Shown here: in pieces, positions 42,147 through 50,719 of the stretch
How positions within the stretch are numbered: the first letter of the stretch is position 1
Layout of the letters: every line of letters begins with the position of its first letter
Source: Paenibacillus dokdonensis
GTDB taxonomy: Bacteria; Bacillota; Bacilli; Paenibacillales; Paenibacillaceae
Length of the DNA: 64,000 bases
Direction: 5' to 3'
Assembly (NCBI RefSeq): GCF_004916975.1
Contig: NZ_STGQ01000004.1
Location: forward strand, 1-64,000
Translations under genes and position numbers: made by a program
The notes under the pieces: model-generated
What the model was told of the DNA's origin: nothing
The model's input: only the letters and a program-made list of their open reading frames with translations
The model's database searches: none

Positions 42147-43053
42147 TTTTCAGAACATTGCTGTGCCGTCCCGGCTCAAATAGATCCAGATCCTTCGGCT
42201 CCACATGGACATGTACGTTCATAATGTTATGCATATCGGTGAGCCGTTCCTCGATTTCATCGCTGATCCGGTGTCCTTCGATAATGCTTAAATGAGGATC
42301 GACTTCAATGACGACATCCACCAGAACATGATTCCCGTGAACTCTTGCCTTTACGTCCTTGATGCCCTCTACCCCCGGTGTGCGACCAATCGCACTTCGG
42401 AGATCTTTCAGTTCAGCCTGGTCAAATCCATCCGTCAAACGATACGTCGAATCTCTGAAAATATCCCATGCCGTCTTACAAATCAGCAGGCCTACCACAA
42501 AGGCCGCAGCTACATCAAGCCAAGGGAGCCCAAACTGGGCGCCGACAATGCCGACCGCCGCTCCAATACTGACCAAGGCATCGGAAAAGTTGTCTTTGGC
42601 AGCAGCCATGAGTGCTTGATTGTTAATTTGTTTCGCCAATTTTTTATTGTAACGGTATACCCCGTACATACAGACCGCACAAACCACCGCTACCCCCGCT
42701 GCCCACAGATTAGGCTCAACTTCCCGGCCTGCAAATAAGGAGCGTACCGCATCGACAAGAACCTGAATGCCGACCATCGCCATAATGAATGAAGCAATGA
42801 GAGCTGCAACCGTCTCTGCCCGAAAATGCCCGTAGGCATGGTCAGAATCCGGCGGCTTCTGGGAAATTCGGAGCCCGATCAGGACGGCAATGGAAGCTAC
42901 AATATCAGTCACATTGTTGAAACCATCGGCAAGCAGCGCACTTGATGCGAATACATAACCGCTCACAAGCTTGAAAGAGGAAAGAACCAGATAAGCGGCT
43001 ATGCTGACCCAGGCTCCCCGCTCCCCTTTTCTTATATCATCATATATGTCCAC
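42142..43053 (-). CDS. Cation diffusion facilitator transporter
   Basis: 303-aa CDF-family metal/proton antiporter with six membrane helices and a C-terminal cytoplasmic domain (about 210-290). Metal-site residues appear in SALLADGFNNVTD (helix II, Asp) and AKDNFSDALVS (helix V, Asp), and PDSDHAYGHFRAE between helices. Physiological substrates in this family are Zn2+, Co2+, Fe2+ or Mn2+; SALLADGFNN with N-x3-D is of the MntE/YeaB-like kind but this is tentative. It starts at a GTG with AAGGTGG upstream. Confidence 0.88.
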   Translation of the reverse strand: MDIYDDIRKGERGAWVSIAAYLVLSSFKLVSGYVFASSALLADGFNNVTDIVASIAVLIGLRISQKPPDSDHAYGHFRAETVAALIASFIMAMVGIQVLVDAVRSLFAGREVEPNLWAAGVAVVCAVCMYGVYRYNKKLAKQINNQALMAAAKDNFSDALVSIGAAVGIVGAQFGLPWLDVAAAFVVGLLICKTAWDIFRDSTYRLTDGFDQAELKDLRSAIGRTPGVEGIKDVKARVHGNHVLVDVVIEVDPHLSIIEGHRISDEIEERLTDMHNIMNVHVHVEPKDLDLFEPGRHSNVLKK

Positions 43054-43235
43054 AATCCCGAAGCCACCTTTTACATAAGGGTTCCTAAAAGCATCTACTT
43101 ATCCTAGCAAACGTATACCGTGTGGGTCTAGAGAAACATAGTTGCCACAGGCTAAGAGGTTTTGTCCATCCCATCTCTTGTGGGGAACCGCAAAAAAAGA
43201 TAGAATAAGGACACAACCTAAAGGGAGGGCTACCC

Positions 43236-43415
43236 ATGTCCGAAAATAATAAAAAGGTCAACCTTGCTGATGCCATCCGTGCGAAGCTGGATCAAAAGAA
43301 ACAGCAGTCCGGTTCGCAAAAGCCCGGCGGATTCCAAAGCAATTCTCCGCATGCAATGAAAAGCCAAAACAATAAAAAGCCGAATAATCAACGCCGCCGT
43401 ACCGGAGGCTCATGA
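43236..43415 (+). CDS. Small basic conserved protein, 59 aa
   Basis: Short gene with a clear AGGGAGGG ribosome-binding site 6 bases before ATG 43236. The protein starts MSENNKKVNLADAIRAKL and becomes Lys/Gln/Asn-rich and basic, ending RRRTGGS; it looks disordered and nucleic-acid-binding or ribosome-associated (inference). No domain recognised. It has its own terminator at 43443 and is divergent from the CDF gene, which supports a real transcription unit. Confidence 0.65.
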   Translation: MSENNKKVNLADAIRAKLDQKKQQSGSQKPGGFQSNSPHAMKSQNNKKPNNQRRRTGGS

Positions 43416-43442
43416 TCTGAAAACCATGGTCCTTGGGCCACA

Positions 43443-43479
43443 AAAAAGCTGCTTTCCCTCATCGGGAAAGCAGCTTTTT
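43443..43479. terminator. Bidirectional terminator (59-aa gene / ykpA)
   Basis: AAAAAGCTGCTTTCC pairs with GGAAAGCAGCTTTTT (perfect, loop CTCATC... about 6 bases), between convergent genes. Confidence 0.9.
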
Positions 43480-43495
43480 CAATTAGCGTCACGGC

Positions 43496-45121
43496 TTACA
43501 GGCCGTTTGGATACATTTTTTCACGTAGGCCTTTGACCTCATCACTCTCAAGATACTCGTCATAGGTCATCGATTTATCAATGATGCCTGTCGGCGTAAT
43601 CTCGATGATCCGGTTGGCAATCGTCTGAATGAACTGATGGTCATGCGATGTGAACAAAATCGTTCCATCAAAGTCGATCAATCCGTTATTCAGTGCCGTA
43701 ATCGACTCCAGATCCAAATGGTTCGTCGGCTCGTCAAGCAGCAGCACGTTAGCGCCATTCAACATCATCTTGGCAAGCATACAGCGCACTTTCTCTCCCC
43801 CGGAGAGAACGCTGGCTTTCTTCAGGGCTTCTTCCCCGGAGAAGAGCATGCGACCCAGGAAACCGCGCAGGAAGGTTTCATCCTGATCTTTGGAATACTG
43901 ACGCAGCCACTCGACCAGGTTCAGATCAACCCCATCGAAATATTCGGAGTTGTCTTTCGGGAAATATGCCTGAGTCGTCGTTACACCCCATGCGTATTCG
44001 CCAGCTTCCGCTTCAGTACGTCCCATCAATACTTCAAACAAGGTGGATTTCGGCAAACCATTAGGGCCAACCAAGGCGATCTTATCACCTTTGTTCACCA
44101 CGAAGCTCAGCTCATCCAGTACCTTTTCACCCTCAAGCGATTTGCTCAGGCGGTCCACTGTCAGCAGCTGCTTACCAGCTTCACGCTCGGGTTTGAAGTG
44201 AAGAAACGGATATTTACGGTTCGAAGGACGAAGATCATCCAGGGTAATTTTATCGAGCTGCTTTTTACGCGAAGTAGCCTGCTTTGATTTGGAAGCATTG
44301 GCTGAGAAGCGCTGGATAAATGCCTGCAGTTCCTTGATCTTCTCTTCCTTCTTCTTGTTGGCATCCCGCTGAAGCTCAAGAGCCAGCTTACTGGACTCAT
44401 ACCAGAAGTCATAGTTGCCGACGTACATCTGGATTTTGCCGAAGTCGATATCCGCAATATGCGTACATACCTTGTTCAGGAAGTGACGGTCATGGGATAC
44501 AACAATAACGGTGCCTTCATAATCCATCAAGAAGTTTTCCAGCCATTGAATCGATTCAAGATCCAAGTGGTTGGTAGGTTCGTCAAGCAGCAGGTTGTTC
44601 GGACGGCCGAACAGGGCTTGTGCCAGGAGCACGCGGACTTTCTCGTTGCCGCTCAGCTCTACCATTTTCTTATCATGCAGTTCACGCGAGATGCCCAGAC
44701 CAATCAGGAGTGCAGCAGCGTCCGGCTCTGCATCCCATCCGTTCAGCTCGGCAAATTCACCTTCAAGCTCGCCGGCACGAAGTCCATCAGCTTCCGTAAA
44801 GTCCGCTTTGGCATACAAAGCATCCTTTTCCTTCATGATGTCATACAGACGACTGTGGCCCATAATAACCGTTTCCAGAACCGGATATTCATCATATTCA
44901 AAATGGTTCTGCTTCAGCACCGCCATCCGTTCGCCCGGTGTCATGTGAACTTCGCCCATATTGGCTTCGATTTCACCGGAGAGAATCTTCAGAAATGTCG
45001 ATTTACCGGCGCCATTGGCACCGATCAGACCGTAGCAGTTGCCCGGTGTAAACTTTATATTTACATCTTCAAAAAGTGCGCGCTTTCCGTAACGGAGCGT
45101 CACGCCGCTTGTACTGATCAT
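43496..45121 (-). CDS. ykpA: ABC-F family ATPase (YkpA/YbiT-like)
   Basis: 541 aa with two ABC domains and the linker (about 240-320) of ABC-F translation factors; no membrane domain. First site: Walker A GANGAGKST, signature LSGNEKVRV, Walker B LLLDEPTNHLDL. Second site: Walker A reads GPNGLPKST, in which the usual Gly before Lys is Pro; signature LSGGEKVRC and Walker B LLLDEPTNHLDL are intact. YkpA of B. subtilis also has an aberrant second Walker A, so this is a family trait. ABC-F proteins act at the ribosomal E site. AAAGGGATGG precedes the start. Confidence 0.9.
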   Translation of the reverse strand: MISTSGVTLRYGKRALFEDVNIKFTPGNCYGLIGANGAGKSTFLKILSGEIEANMGEVHMTPGERMAVLKQNHFEYDEYPVLETVIMGHSRLYDIMKEKDALYAKADFTEADGLRAGELEGEFAELNGWDAEPDAAALLIGLGISRELHDKKMVELSGNEKVRVLLAQALFGRPNNLLLDEPTNHLDLESIQWLENFLMDYEGTVIVVSHDRHFLNKVCTHIADIDFGKIQMYVGNYDFWYESSKLALELQRDANKKKEEKIKELQAFIQRFSANASKSKQATSRKKQLDKITLDDLRPSNRKYPFLHFKPEREAGKQLLTVDRLSKSLEGEKVLDELSFVVNKGDKIALVGPNGLPKSTLFEVLMGRTEAEAGEYAWGVTTTQAYFPKDNSEYFDGVDLNLVEWLRQYSKDQDETFLRGFLGRMLFSGEEALKKASVLSGGEKVRCMLAKMMLNGANVLLLDEPTNHLDLESITALNNGLIDFDGTILFTSHDHQFIQTIANRIIEITPTGIIDKSMTYDEYLESDEVKGLREKMYPNGL

Positions 45122-45158
45122 TAAGCATTACCATCCCTTTCACATTAGGCTTCAGCAC

Positions 45159-45164
45159 ATTATA
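45159..45164 (-). promoter_or_regulatory. Extended -10 promoter of ykpA
   Basis: Minus strand TGCTATAAT, an extended -10 box (hexamer 45159-45164), about 38 bases before the ATG. No good -35, as is typical for extended -10 promoters. Confidence 0.55.
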
Positions 45165-45174
45165 GCATAAATAA

Positions 45175-45222
45175 ACGTCCTATCGAAGCCCATTCCAAGA
45201 AGGAAGGACTTCGGTAGGACGT
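45175..45222 (-). terminator. Terminator after MBL-fold gene
   Basis: ACGTCCTACCGAAG pairs with CTTCGATAGGACGT on the minus strand (one mismatch), followed by TTTATTTA; 25 bases after the stop at 45247. Confidence 0.75.
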
Positions 45223-45246
45223 AAAAAGTAATTCCCACACATCCAG

Positions 45247-46230
45247 CTAGCGGCGCTCGGGGTGAATCCTCAGCGTCTCCCCATAATGCATCACCTTGAT
45301 TCGTTCCTTGTCCAGCCCAATCCGTTTCCGCTCCGCCTCCATCCGATCCAGCGCTTCCTGCGCGGTATCATCTGCCAGACGAAATGTGCCATAGTGCATC
45401 GGAATCATGGTTTCCGCCTTCACATCCAGAAAGGCCTGCAGCGCTTCTTCAGGGTTCACATGCTGCGATGTCATGAACCATTCCGGTTCATATGCCCCGA
45501 TGGGCATCAATGCGACATGAATGCGATAGCGGTTCCCGATATCCTTAAAACCGTTAAAATACCCGCTGTCACCCGCAAAATAAAGATTCGGCGGCAGCAG
45601 AGGCGCCGGTTCTTGTTCTCCTTCGGAGACAGGCTGAACGGTATGATTCGGTTCAAGAATATACCCGCCCCAGTGCGAGGTGTTCGTATCGAACGGCGTC
45701 CGCCGCGTCCAGTGCTGCGTGGGCACGAAGGATATTTTCACATCCCGGATGACCATATGATCCCACCACTTGAGCTCGTGACAGTTATGGAAACCCTTGC
45801 GGATCATTTTTTTCCGCAGCCCAACCGGGACGATGAGAGTTGTCTCCGCGCGGTACAGCTGACGAATCGATGCCATATGCATATGATCATAATGGGAATG
45901 CGAAATCAGAATAACGTCAATGGGCGGTACATCGCTGATTCCGATTCCCGGCTCTCCCAGTCTGCGTTCAAATCCCATCCGTTTAGCCCAAACCGGGTCC
46001 GTCAGTATGTTTAACCCTTCATATTGAATAAAAAACGTCGAATGTCCGATCCATGTAATGGACGTATCCAGCCGGTTCGCATGCAGATAATCGAGCTCGG
46101 GAGGCATGTTAGGTACCTGATAGGAATAATCCTTTTTCTTCTGTTTACGTTCCTGGCGCCACTGCTTAAACTGTTTCAGCGTGTGATCCGTACTGACATT
46201 GTCCATATTGTCATAACGAATTTTGGGCAA
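45247..46230 (-). CDS. MBL-fold metallo-hydrolase (NAPE-PLD/UlaG-like)
   Basis: 327 aa. Metallo-beta-lactamase fold with THE WIGHSTFFIQYEGLNILTDPVW start strand, metal motif ISHSHYDHMHM, a later His in VPTQHWTRR, and YFAGDSGYF with the bridging Asp, all as in the NAPE-phospholipase D/UlaG-like subgroup. Substrate unknown; such proteins often act on phosphodiester or lipid-like targets. I place the start at TTG 46230 because AAGGAGGGGG lies about 6 bases upstream; the TTG at 46254 precedes that site. Confidence 0.85.
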   Translation of the reverse strand: MPKIRYDNMDNVSTDHTLKQFKQWRQERKQKKKDYSYQVPNMPPELDYLHANRLDTSITWIGHSTFFIQYEGLNILTDPVWAKRMGFERRLGEPGIGISDVPPIDVILISHSHYDHMHMASIRQLYRAETTLIVPVGLRKKMIRKGFHNCHELKWWDHMVIRDVKISFVPTQHWTRRTPFDTNTSHWGGYILEPNHTVQPVSEGEQEPAPLLPPNLYFAGDSGYFNGFKDIGNRYRIHVALMPIGAYEPEWFMTSQHVNPEEALQAFLDVKAETMIPMHYGTFRLADDTAQEALDRMEAERKRIGLDKERIKVMHYGETLRIHPERR

Positions 46231-46337
46231 GAGCTCCCCCTCCTTCTCATACAATCCATTAGTTCCATTTTACCCTGAATGAAACCCGGTGTACCAGCTG
46301 GAGAATGAACACCGCCTCTCAAGCAATACACCACCCG

Positions 46338-46442
46338 CTAGTCATCTCTGGGATCTTTGTATTTTACAATGTAGATGGCGAGAAACAGGATCGATACTAC
46401 CACAATCCCCATCGGCGCAACAAATATTGAGAAATCCTCCAT
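46338..46442 (-). CDS. cydS: Cytochrome bd oxidase small subunit, CydS-like (34 aa)
   Basis: Tiny gene starting 6 bases after the cydB stop, with AAGAAAGGA overlapping the cydB stop as ribosome-binding site. The product has one hydrophobic helix and reads MEDFSIFVAPMGIVVVSILF and then a short charged tail ending RDD. The Geobacillus CydS peptide that stabilises cytochrome bd has a comparable short N-terminus, an APM-VVV helix start and the same place after cydB (from memory, not aligned). It should be a membrane subunit at the quinol oxidase. Confidence 0.72.
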   Translation of the reverse strand: MEDFSIFVAPMGIVVVSILFLAIYIVKYKDPRDD

Positions 46443-46448
46443 AATCCA

Positions 46449-47480
46449 TTATCCTTTCTTGGCAGAGCTTCCGCGGACGTATTTGGCATCAAACAGAAAG
46501 AGCCGCAGGATCAAAATCAGTGAAGGGACAAGCACGATCAGCCCCAGGACAAAGGCGGTAATCAGCGCGATCGCCATCGTATCATTCGTGAAATTCTCGT
46601 AAATGTTGATCTGCTTGTACAGAACATAAGGCAGATGGGAGCTGCCGTAGCCGAACCAGGCAAACGCAAACTGCAGCATAACCAGGATAAAGGACCAACC
46701 AAGATGCTTTTTGCTCCATATCAGATACACAGCAATCAGGAAGCAGAGGAACGATGCCACAAACATCCACGCATGATTCAACATGCCTTGAAAATGCTCC
46801 GGATTTTGCCGGTTGATCTCAAAAAAGGCCAGCAGCGAGGCTGCAATCGTCGGGCCGCTCCAGGCGAGGGCGTATCTGCGTAAAATTTCAAAGGCTTCCT
46901 CATCCCCGCTTTTCTTCGCATAAAAGCTGAGAAACATTGCGGATATGTACAGCACGCTGACAAGCGCCAACAGAATAACGGACCAGGTATACGGATTCGC
47001 AAAAAAATCAGTCCAACTGATCACCACCTTACCTCCCCGGACCGAAATAATACCACCTTCCGAAATCGCCAGGATCGTCGACAAAGCCGCCGGAATCAGA
47101 ATACCCGTTGCTCCATATAGAGCCATATAAACTTTGTTGTTCTCCTTGCTGCTGCCATAGGTATTAAAGGCATAATACACCCCGCGGACAGCCACCAGAA
47201 CAATCACAAGACTTCCGGGAACAAGGAGAGCCGTACCATAGTAATAAGCCACATCCGGAAAAAATCCGATCAGTCCGATATAAAAGAATACCAGAAAGAC
47301 GTTCGTGACCTCCCATACCGGTGATAGATAGCGCTGAATGATGTTATGCACCTTGTTCTCATGCCCGAGTACGACGCTGTAGAAGCTGAAAAATCCCGAG
47401 CCGAAGTCAATTGAAGCCACGATAATATACCCGAACAAAAAAATCCACAATACGGTTATGCCCACGATTTCGTAGCTCAT
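46449..47480 (-). CDS. cydB: Cytochrome bd ubiquinol oxidase subunit II
   Basis: 343-aa membrane protein with about nine helices, subunit II of the quinol-oxidising bd complex. Family features: ETVLWIFLFGYIIVASIDFGSG near the N-terminus, PVWEVTNVFLVFF, and SWTDFFANPYTW. AGGAGGAG (within the cydA end) lies before its ATG, which directly follows the cydA stop, so the two subunits are translationally coupled. A CydS-like peptide gene follows it. Confidence 0.95.
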   Translation of the reverse strand: MSYEIVGITVLWIFLFGYIIVASIDFGSGFFSFYSVVLGHENKVHNIIQRYLSPVWEVTNVFLVFFYIGLIGFFPDVAYYYGTALLVPGSLVIVLVAVRGVYYAFNTYGSSKENNKVYMALYGATGILIPAALSTILAISEGGIISVRGGKVVISWTDFFANPYTWSVILLALVSVLYISAMFLSFYAKKSGDEEAFEILRRYALAWSGPTIAASLLAFFEINRQNPEHFQGMLNHAWMFVASFLCFLIAVYLIWSKKHLGWSFILVMLQFAFAWFGYGSSHLPYVLYKQINIYENFTNDTMAIALITAFVLGLIVLVPSLILILRLFLFDAKYVRGSSAKKG

Positions 47481-48824
47481 TTAAGGTTCTCCTCCTTCCA
47501 TTCCGAGCGCTCTCATCTCTTCCATCGCGTCTTTATTGCGGAAAAGCTTGCTCAGCACCTTAACACAGGAAAAGCATAATACCAGATACAAAATAATGAA
47601 CAGCACCAGCATCCAGCCCACATAATCTGCCGTTGTCGCTGCCTCCGCCACCTTCATATAGCCACGCATAATCCAAGGCTGGCGCCCGATCTCCGCGTAC
47701 ATCCAGCCCACCTCAATCGCCGTAAAGGACAGCGGCCCAAGCGCCATGATTCCGATTAAGAGCCATTTCGGATAAGCTTTCTTGCCGGGCAGCCATTTAC
47801 GGAGCATATATAGGAGCGGAATCACCACCAGCAGCCCGCCAAGCGTAACCATCGTGTCAAAATAATAATGGATCGAAAGCGGTGGCCGCTCATCCTCGGG
47901 AAATTCATTCAGACCGATCACTTCCGTGTTCGGTGCGTTTCCGGCGAGAATACTGAGCGCATAAGGGATTTTCAGGCCATACCGCACCTCATTGTTCTCG
48001 TCCAGCACTCCGCCATACACCAGTGTCGCATAAGGCTGGGTTTCAAAATGCCACTCTCCTGCGGCCAGCTTCTCCGGCTGGTACTTGGCCAGATATTTAC
48101 CTGAAAAGTCACCGATCACTGCGGTTGCCACGGCAAATACAAAAGTGGAGACCACCGTCAGCTTCAGCGCTTTTTTGAAATATACATGCTTTTGTCCGCG
48201 CAAAATGCTGTAGGCCGCAAGGCCTCCCAGCACGCCCGCACATAGTGTGTAGGATGATACGAGCACATGGGACACCTTGGTCGGTGCCGCTGTGTTCAGC
48301 ATGGCCGCGATGGGGTTAATATTCGTCAGGATGCCCTCCGACAGCGTAAAGCCCTGTGGTGCATTCATAAAGGAATTCACGGTCGTGATAAACATCGCGG
48401 ATGCCGAAGAGCCAAGAGCTACCGGGATCAAAAGCAGCAGATGTGTGAGCTTGTTTTTGAACCGGTCCCAGGTATATAGATAAATGCCAAGAAAAATGGC
48501 TTCAATAAAAAAGGCAAAGGTCTCCAAAAATAAAGGCAGCGCGATAGCTTGTCCCGCAACACGCATAAAGGTTGGCCACAGCAAGCTGAGCTGAAGTCCG
48601 ATCGAGGTGCCTGTCACGACGCCTACCGCTACCGTGATGACGAACCCCCGGGCCCAGCGGCGCGCCAGCAGTGTATAATGCGGATCATTGGTGCGAATGC
48701 CTCTCCACTCCGCCAGCGCAATCATGACCGGAATGCCAACGCCCAGCGATGCAAAAATAATATGTACAAACAGCGTAAGACCGGTCAAAATCCGGCTCAG
48801 CAGCACGGGGTCAAGCGAGGACAT
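47481..48824 (-). CDS. cydA: Cytochrome bd ubiquinol oxidase subunit I
   Basis: 447 aa, heme-carrying subunit I. Heme ligand regions are visible: LTLFVHIIFASLGVG (His, heme b595/d), SHVLVSSYTL (His of b558) and the Met in the loop region; GRQPWIMRG near the C-terminus is highly conserved. The quinol-binding Q loop is short (no long insert), as in Gram-positive enzymes. This terminal oxidase conserves energy under low oxygen and resists sulfide, NO and peroxide. AAGGAG precedes the ATG. It is preceded by a 36-aa membrane-protein gene. Confidence 0.96.
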   Translation of the reverse strand: MSSLDPVLLSRILTGLTLFVHIIFASLGVGIPVMIALAEWRGIRTNDPHYTLLARRWARGFVITVAVGVVTGTSIGLQLSLLWPTFMRVAGQAIALPLFLETFAFFIEAIFLGIYLYTWDRFKNKLTHLLLLIPVALGSSASAMFITTVNSFMNAPQGFTLSEGILTNINPIAAMLNTAAPTKVSHVLVSSYTLCAGVLGGLAAYSILRGQKHVYFKKALKLTVVSTFVFAVATAVIGDFSGKYLAKYQPEKLAAGEWHFETQPYATLVYGGVLDENNEVRYGLKIPYALSILAGNAPNTEVIGLNEFPEDERPPLSIHYYFDTMVTLGGLLVVIPLLYMLRKWLPGKKAYPKWLLIGIMALGPLSFTAIEVGWMYAEIGRQPWIMRGYMKVAEAATTADYVGWMLVLFIILYLVLCFSCVKVLSKLFRNKDAMEEMRALGMEGGEP

Positions 48825-48860
48825 GTGTTCATCAGCTCCTTCAGCATTTTTCGGGCACTT

Positions 48861-48971
48861 TTATCCAAAATAGTCCATGTAACGGCTAAAGCCTTTGATT
48901 GCGCCGTACAGGCAGACCGCGGCAACGATGAGACAGATCATAATCAGGATCCGCTCCTGCTTTTTGAACAT
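48861..48971 (-). CDS. 36-aa single-helix membrane protein upstream of cydA
   Basis: Small gene with GGGAGG 8 bases before its ATG; 36 codons and a stop, ending 36 bases before cydA. The product has a charged start (MFKKQE), a hydrophobic helix (RILIMICLIVAAVCLYGAI) and a tail KGFSRYMDYFG, so it is a predicted single-pass membrane peptide. I do not recognise a family. Position at the head of cydA-cydB-cydS suggests an accessory subunit, assembly factor or leader peptide; this is inference only. Confidence 0.6.
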   Translation of the reverse strand: MFKKQERILIMICLIVAAVCLYGAIKGFSRYMDYFG

Positions 48972-49068
48972 CAAGGGAACCTCCCGGCCTCCAGCATTTT
49001 TTTGCAGCAGTGGCATACTTTAATCAGTTTGGCTAAAAAAAACCTTTCATATCCAAAGAGCTTTTCGT

Positions 49069-49096
49069 TTGGAAACAAAGTAAGGTACACTATAAT
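49069..49096 (+). promoter_or_regulatory. Promoter of the CvfC-like gene (SigA)
   Basis: TTGGAA (49069-49074), 16-base spacer, TATAAT (49091-49096), 45 bases before ATG 49141. Confidence 0.65.
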
Positions 49097-49140
49097 GAGG
49101 TAAAATAAGATCAAGCCGTAATGATGAAGGAGGTTTTTTC

Positions 49141-50277
49141 ATGAAAATTAAATTCATAGAACCAACGCCGAGTCCCAATTCCATGAAGCTGCATCTCGAT
49201 GAAAGCCTGGATGCCGGGATCCGTAAAACATATACCCTCGACAATGAGCGGTCCGCCCCTTCCTGGATCCGGGAAATGCTGCATATTGACGGCGTGAAAA
49301 GTGTATTCCATACGCTGGATTTCGTCGCTCTTGAACGTAAAGGCAATGCCGACTGGTCGGTTATTTTGGGCGAGGTACAGGAACGTTTCGGTCAAGAAGG
49401 GATGCAGAATGCCCTACTTGAGGATGAAGCAGGTGCTGGAGAACATTTCGGCGAAGCGGAGGTGCTGGTGCAGTTCTTCCGCGGCATTCCGATGCAGATC
49501 CGGGTGAAATCTGGAACGCTGGAGGAACGGATGGCGCTATCCCAGCGCTTCACGGAAGCGGTTATGGAAGTAGCGGCGGCAACCATGATCAAGGAGCGCA
49601 AGCTGAAGGATTATGGCGTTCGCTACGGCGAGCTTCAGGAAATCGCCAAGGAAGTTGAGCAGGAGCTCGAGGCGGCCTTTCCGGAAGAACGCCTGAAGCA
49701 GGTTATCTCCCAGGCCATTGCCCATGGAGCGAGCAGCGAGGAATTCGAGGAGGAACGCCGCGAACTGAGCCTGGAAGAACTCAAGGAAGCGATGAACAGT
49801 GCGGACTGGCGTGTACGTTATGCCGCAATGGATAACATGACCCCTGCCGAAGAACATCTTCCAGTCATCAGCAAGGCGCTTCACGATGAGAAAATGCAGA
49901 CACGCCGTCTAGCCGTTGTATATCTCGGCGATCTGCGTACACCCGAAGCGATGGAGCAGCTGTACGAGGCACTCAGGGACAGCTCTCCAACGGTGCGTCG
50001 TACAGCCGGGGATACACTTTCGGATATCGGTGATCCGGCGGCTACACCAGCGATGCAGGCCCTGCTTAAAGACAGCAGCAAAATTGTCCGCTGGCGCGCT
50101 GCACGTTTCCTCTACGAAGTCGGTACCGAAGAAGCCAGAGACGCTCTGGAGGATGCCGTCAATGATCCAGAGTTCGAGGTCAGTCTGCAAGCGCGGATGG
50201 CATTGGAGCGGATCGAATCCGGCGAACAGGCTGCCGGTACCGTATGGCAGCAAATGGCCAAGCGCAACCAACCCTGA
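49141..50277 (+). CDS. CvfC/YpgR-like protein: Nfu N-terminal plus HEAT repeats
   Basis: 378 aa. Residues 1-90 match the Nfu/NifU N-terminal domain (FIEPTPSPNSMKLHLDES, AMLHIDGVKSVFHTLDFVAL-like strand); a middle helical section follows, and residues about 215-370 are HEAT-like repeats (ADWRVRYAAMDNM, KMQTRRLAVVYLGDL, SPTVRRTAGDTLSDIGD, KIVRWRAARFLYEVG, EFEVSLQARMALERI). It corresponds to S. aureus CvfC and B. subtilis YpgR. The biochemical role is unknown; the Nfu-like part lacks the Cys-x2-Cys cluster domain. AAGGAGG precedes the ATG. Confidence 0.83.
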   Translation: MKIKFIEPTPSPNSMKLHLDESLDAGIRKTYTLDNERSAPSWIREMLHIDGVKSVFHTLDFVALERKGNADWSVILGEVQERFGQEGMQNALLEDEAGAGEHFGEAEVLVQFFRGIPMQIRVKSGTLEERMALSQRFTEAVMEVAAATMIKERKLKDYGVRYGELQEIAKEVEQELEAAFPEERLKQVISQAIAHGASSEEFEEERRELSLEELKEAMNSADWRVRYAAMDNMTPAEEHLPVISKALHDEKMQTRRLAVVYLGDLRTPEAMEQLYEALRDSSPTVRRTAGDTLSDIGDPAATPAMQALLKDSSKIVRWRAARFLYEVGTEEARDALEDAVNDPEFEVSLQARMALERIESGEQAAGTVWQQMAKRNQP

Positions 50278-50383
50278 TCCCTGCATCCCTCTGACGTTAT
50301 TACCATAATTGTCCATTGTCAGGCGTTTTACATTGCTTTACTATATAGGAACGAATTAAATACCGAAGATAACCTCATCCTGC

Positions 50384-50560
50384 AAAGGTGAGGTAGAGGT
50401 TGCGAAAGCGATGAGTAGCTGCAAGGAGGCGTAAGAGCCGCCGATGACTTGCAGCGAAGGGCGCTTTCGCCGAAGTGTGCGTATCAGCCCTTAAGGTCCG
50501 CATGCTGGGGCTGTATCCGAAAGGAACAGAACTGTCGCGGCCCATGACATTGTATGTCTG
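50384..50560 (+). ncRNA. Lysine riboswitch (L box)
   Basis: The stretch carries the hallmark blocks of the L box in order: GAGGTAGAGGTTGCG with the early AGTA loop, GCAAGGAGGC, GAAGGGCGC...GCCGAAGT, and the late GCTGGGGCTGTAT...GAACAGAACTGTC block. Lysine binding should stabilise the aptamer and expose the downstream terminator (50621-50656) so that the permease is expressed only when lysine is low. The context, before a LysP-like permease, agrees. Confidence 0.93.
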
Positions 50561-50620
50561 CCGGCCGTGGTGAGCTATCTTTCATGGATGCACGGATGCG
50601 GAAGCCAGAGGTTAACATAT

Positions 50621-50656
50621 AAGGCCCGTAGGTACTCCATACCTGCGGGCCTTTTT
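50621..50656 (+). terminator. Riboswitch expression-platform terminator
   Basis: AAGGCCCGTAGGTA pairs with TACCTGCGGGCCTT, loop CTCCA, then T5. It lies between the lysine aptamer and the permease gene. Confidence 0.9.
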
Positions 50657-50719
50657 GCTGGTAATCCCCTCCATGATATGCAAATATTTGAAATCATTCA
50701 GAAGGGAAGTATATTTTTT

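Noticed and set aside
43100..43135. GTTTCT...GGTATA as a SigB-like promoter for the CDF gene
   Set aside because: The spacer is 12 bases rather than 14, and the hexamers match poorly.
44459..45124. 221-aa plus-strand frame and others antisense to ykpA and the MBL gene (e.g. 45262-46014)
   Set aside because: Mirror frames of strongly conserved genes with no ribosome-binding site and no domain content.
50567..50719. N-terminal extension of the lysine permease frame
   Set aside because: It runs across the riboswitch terminator; not translated in the natural transcript.
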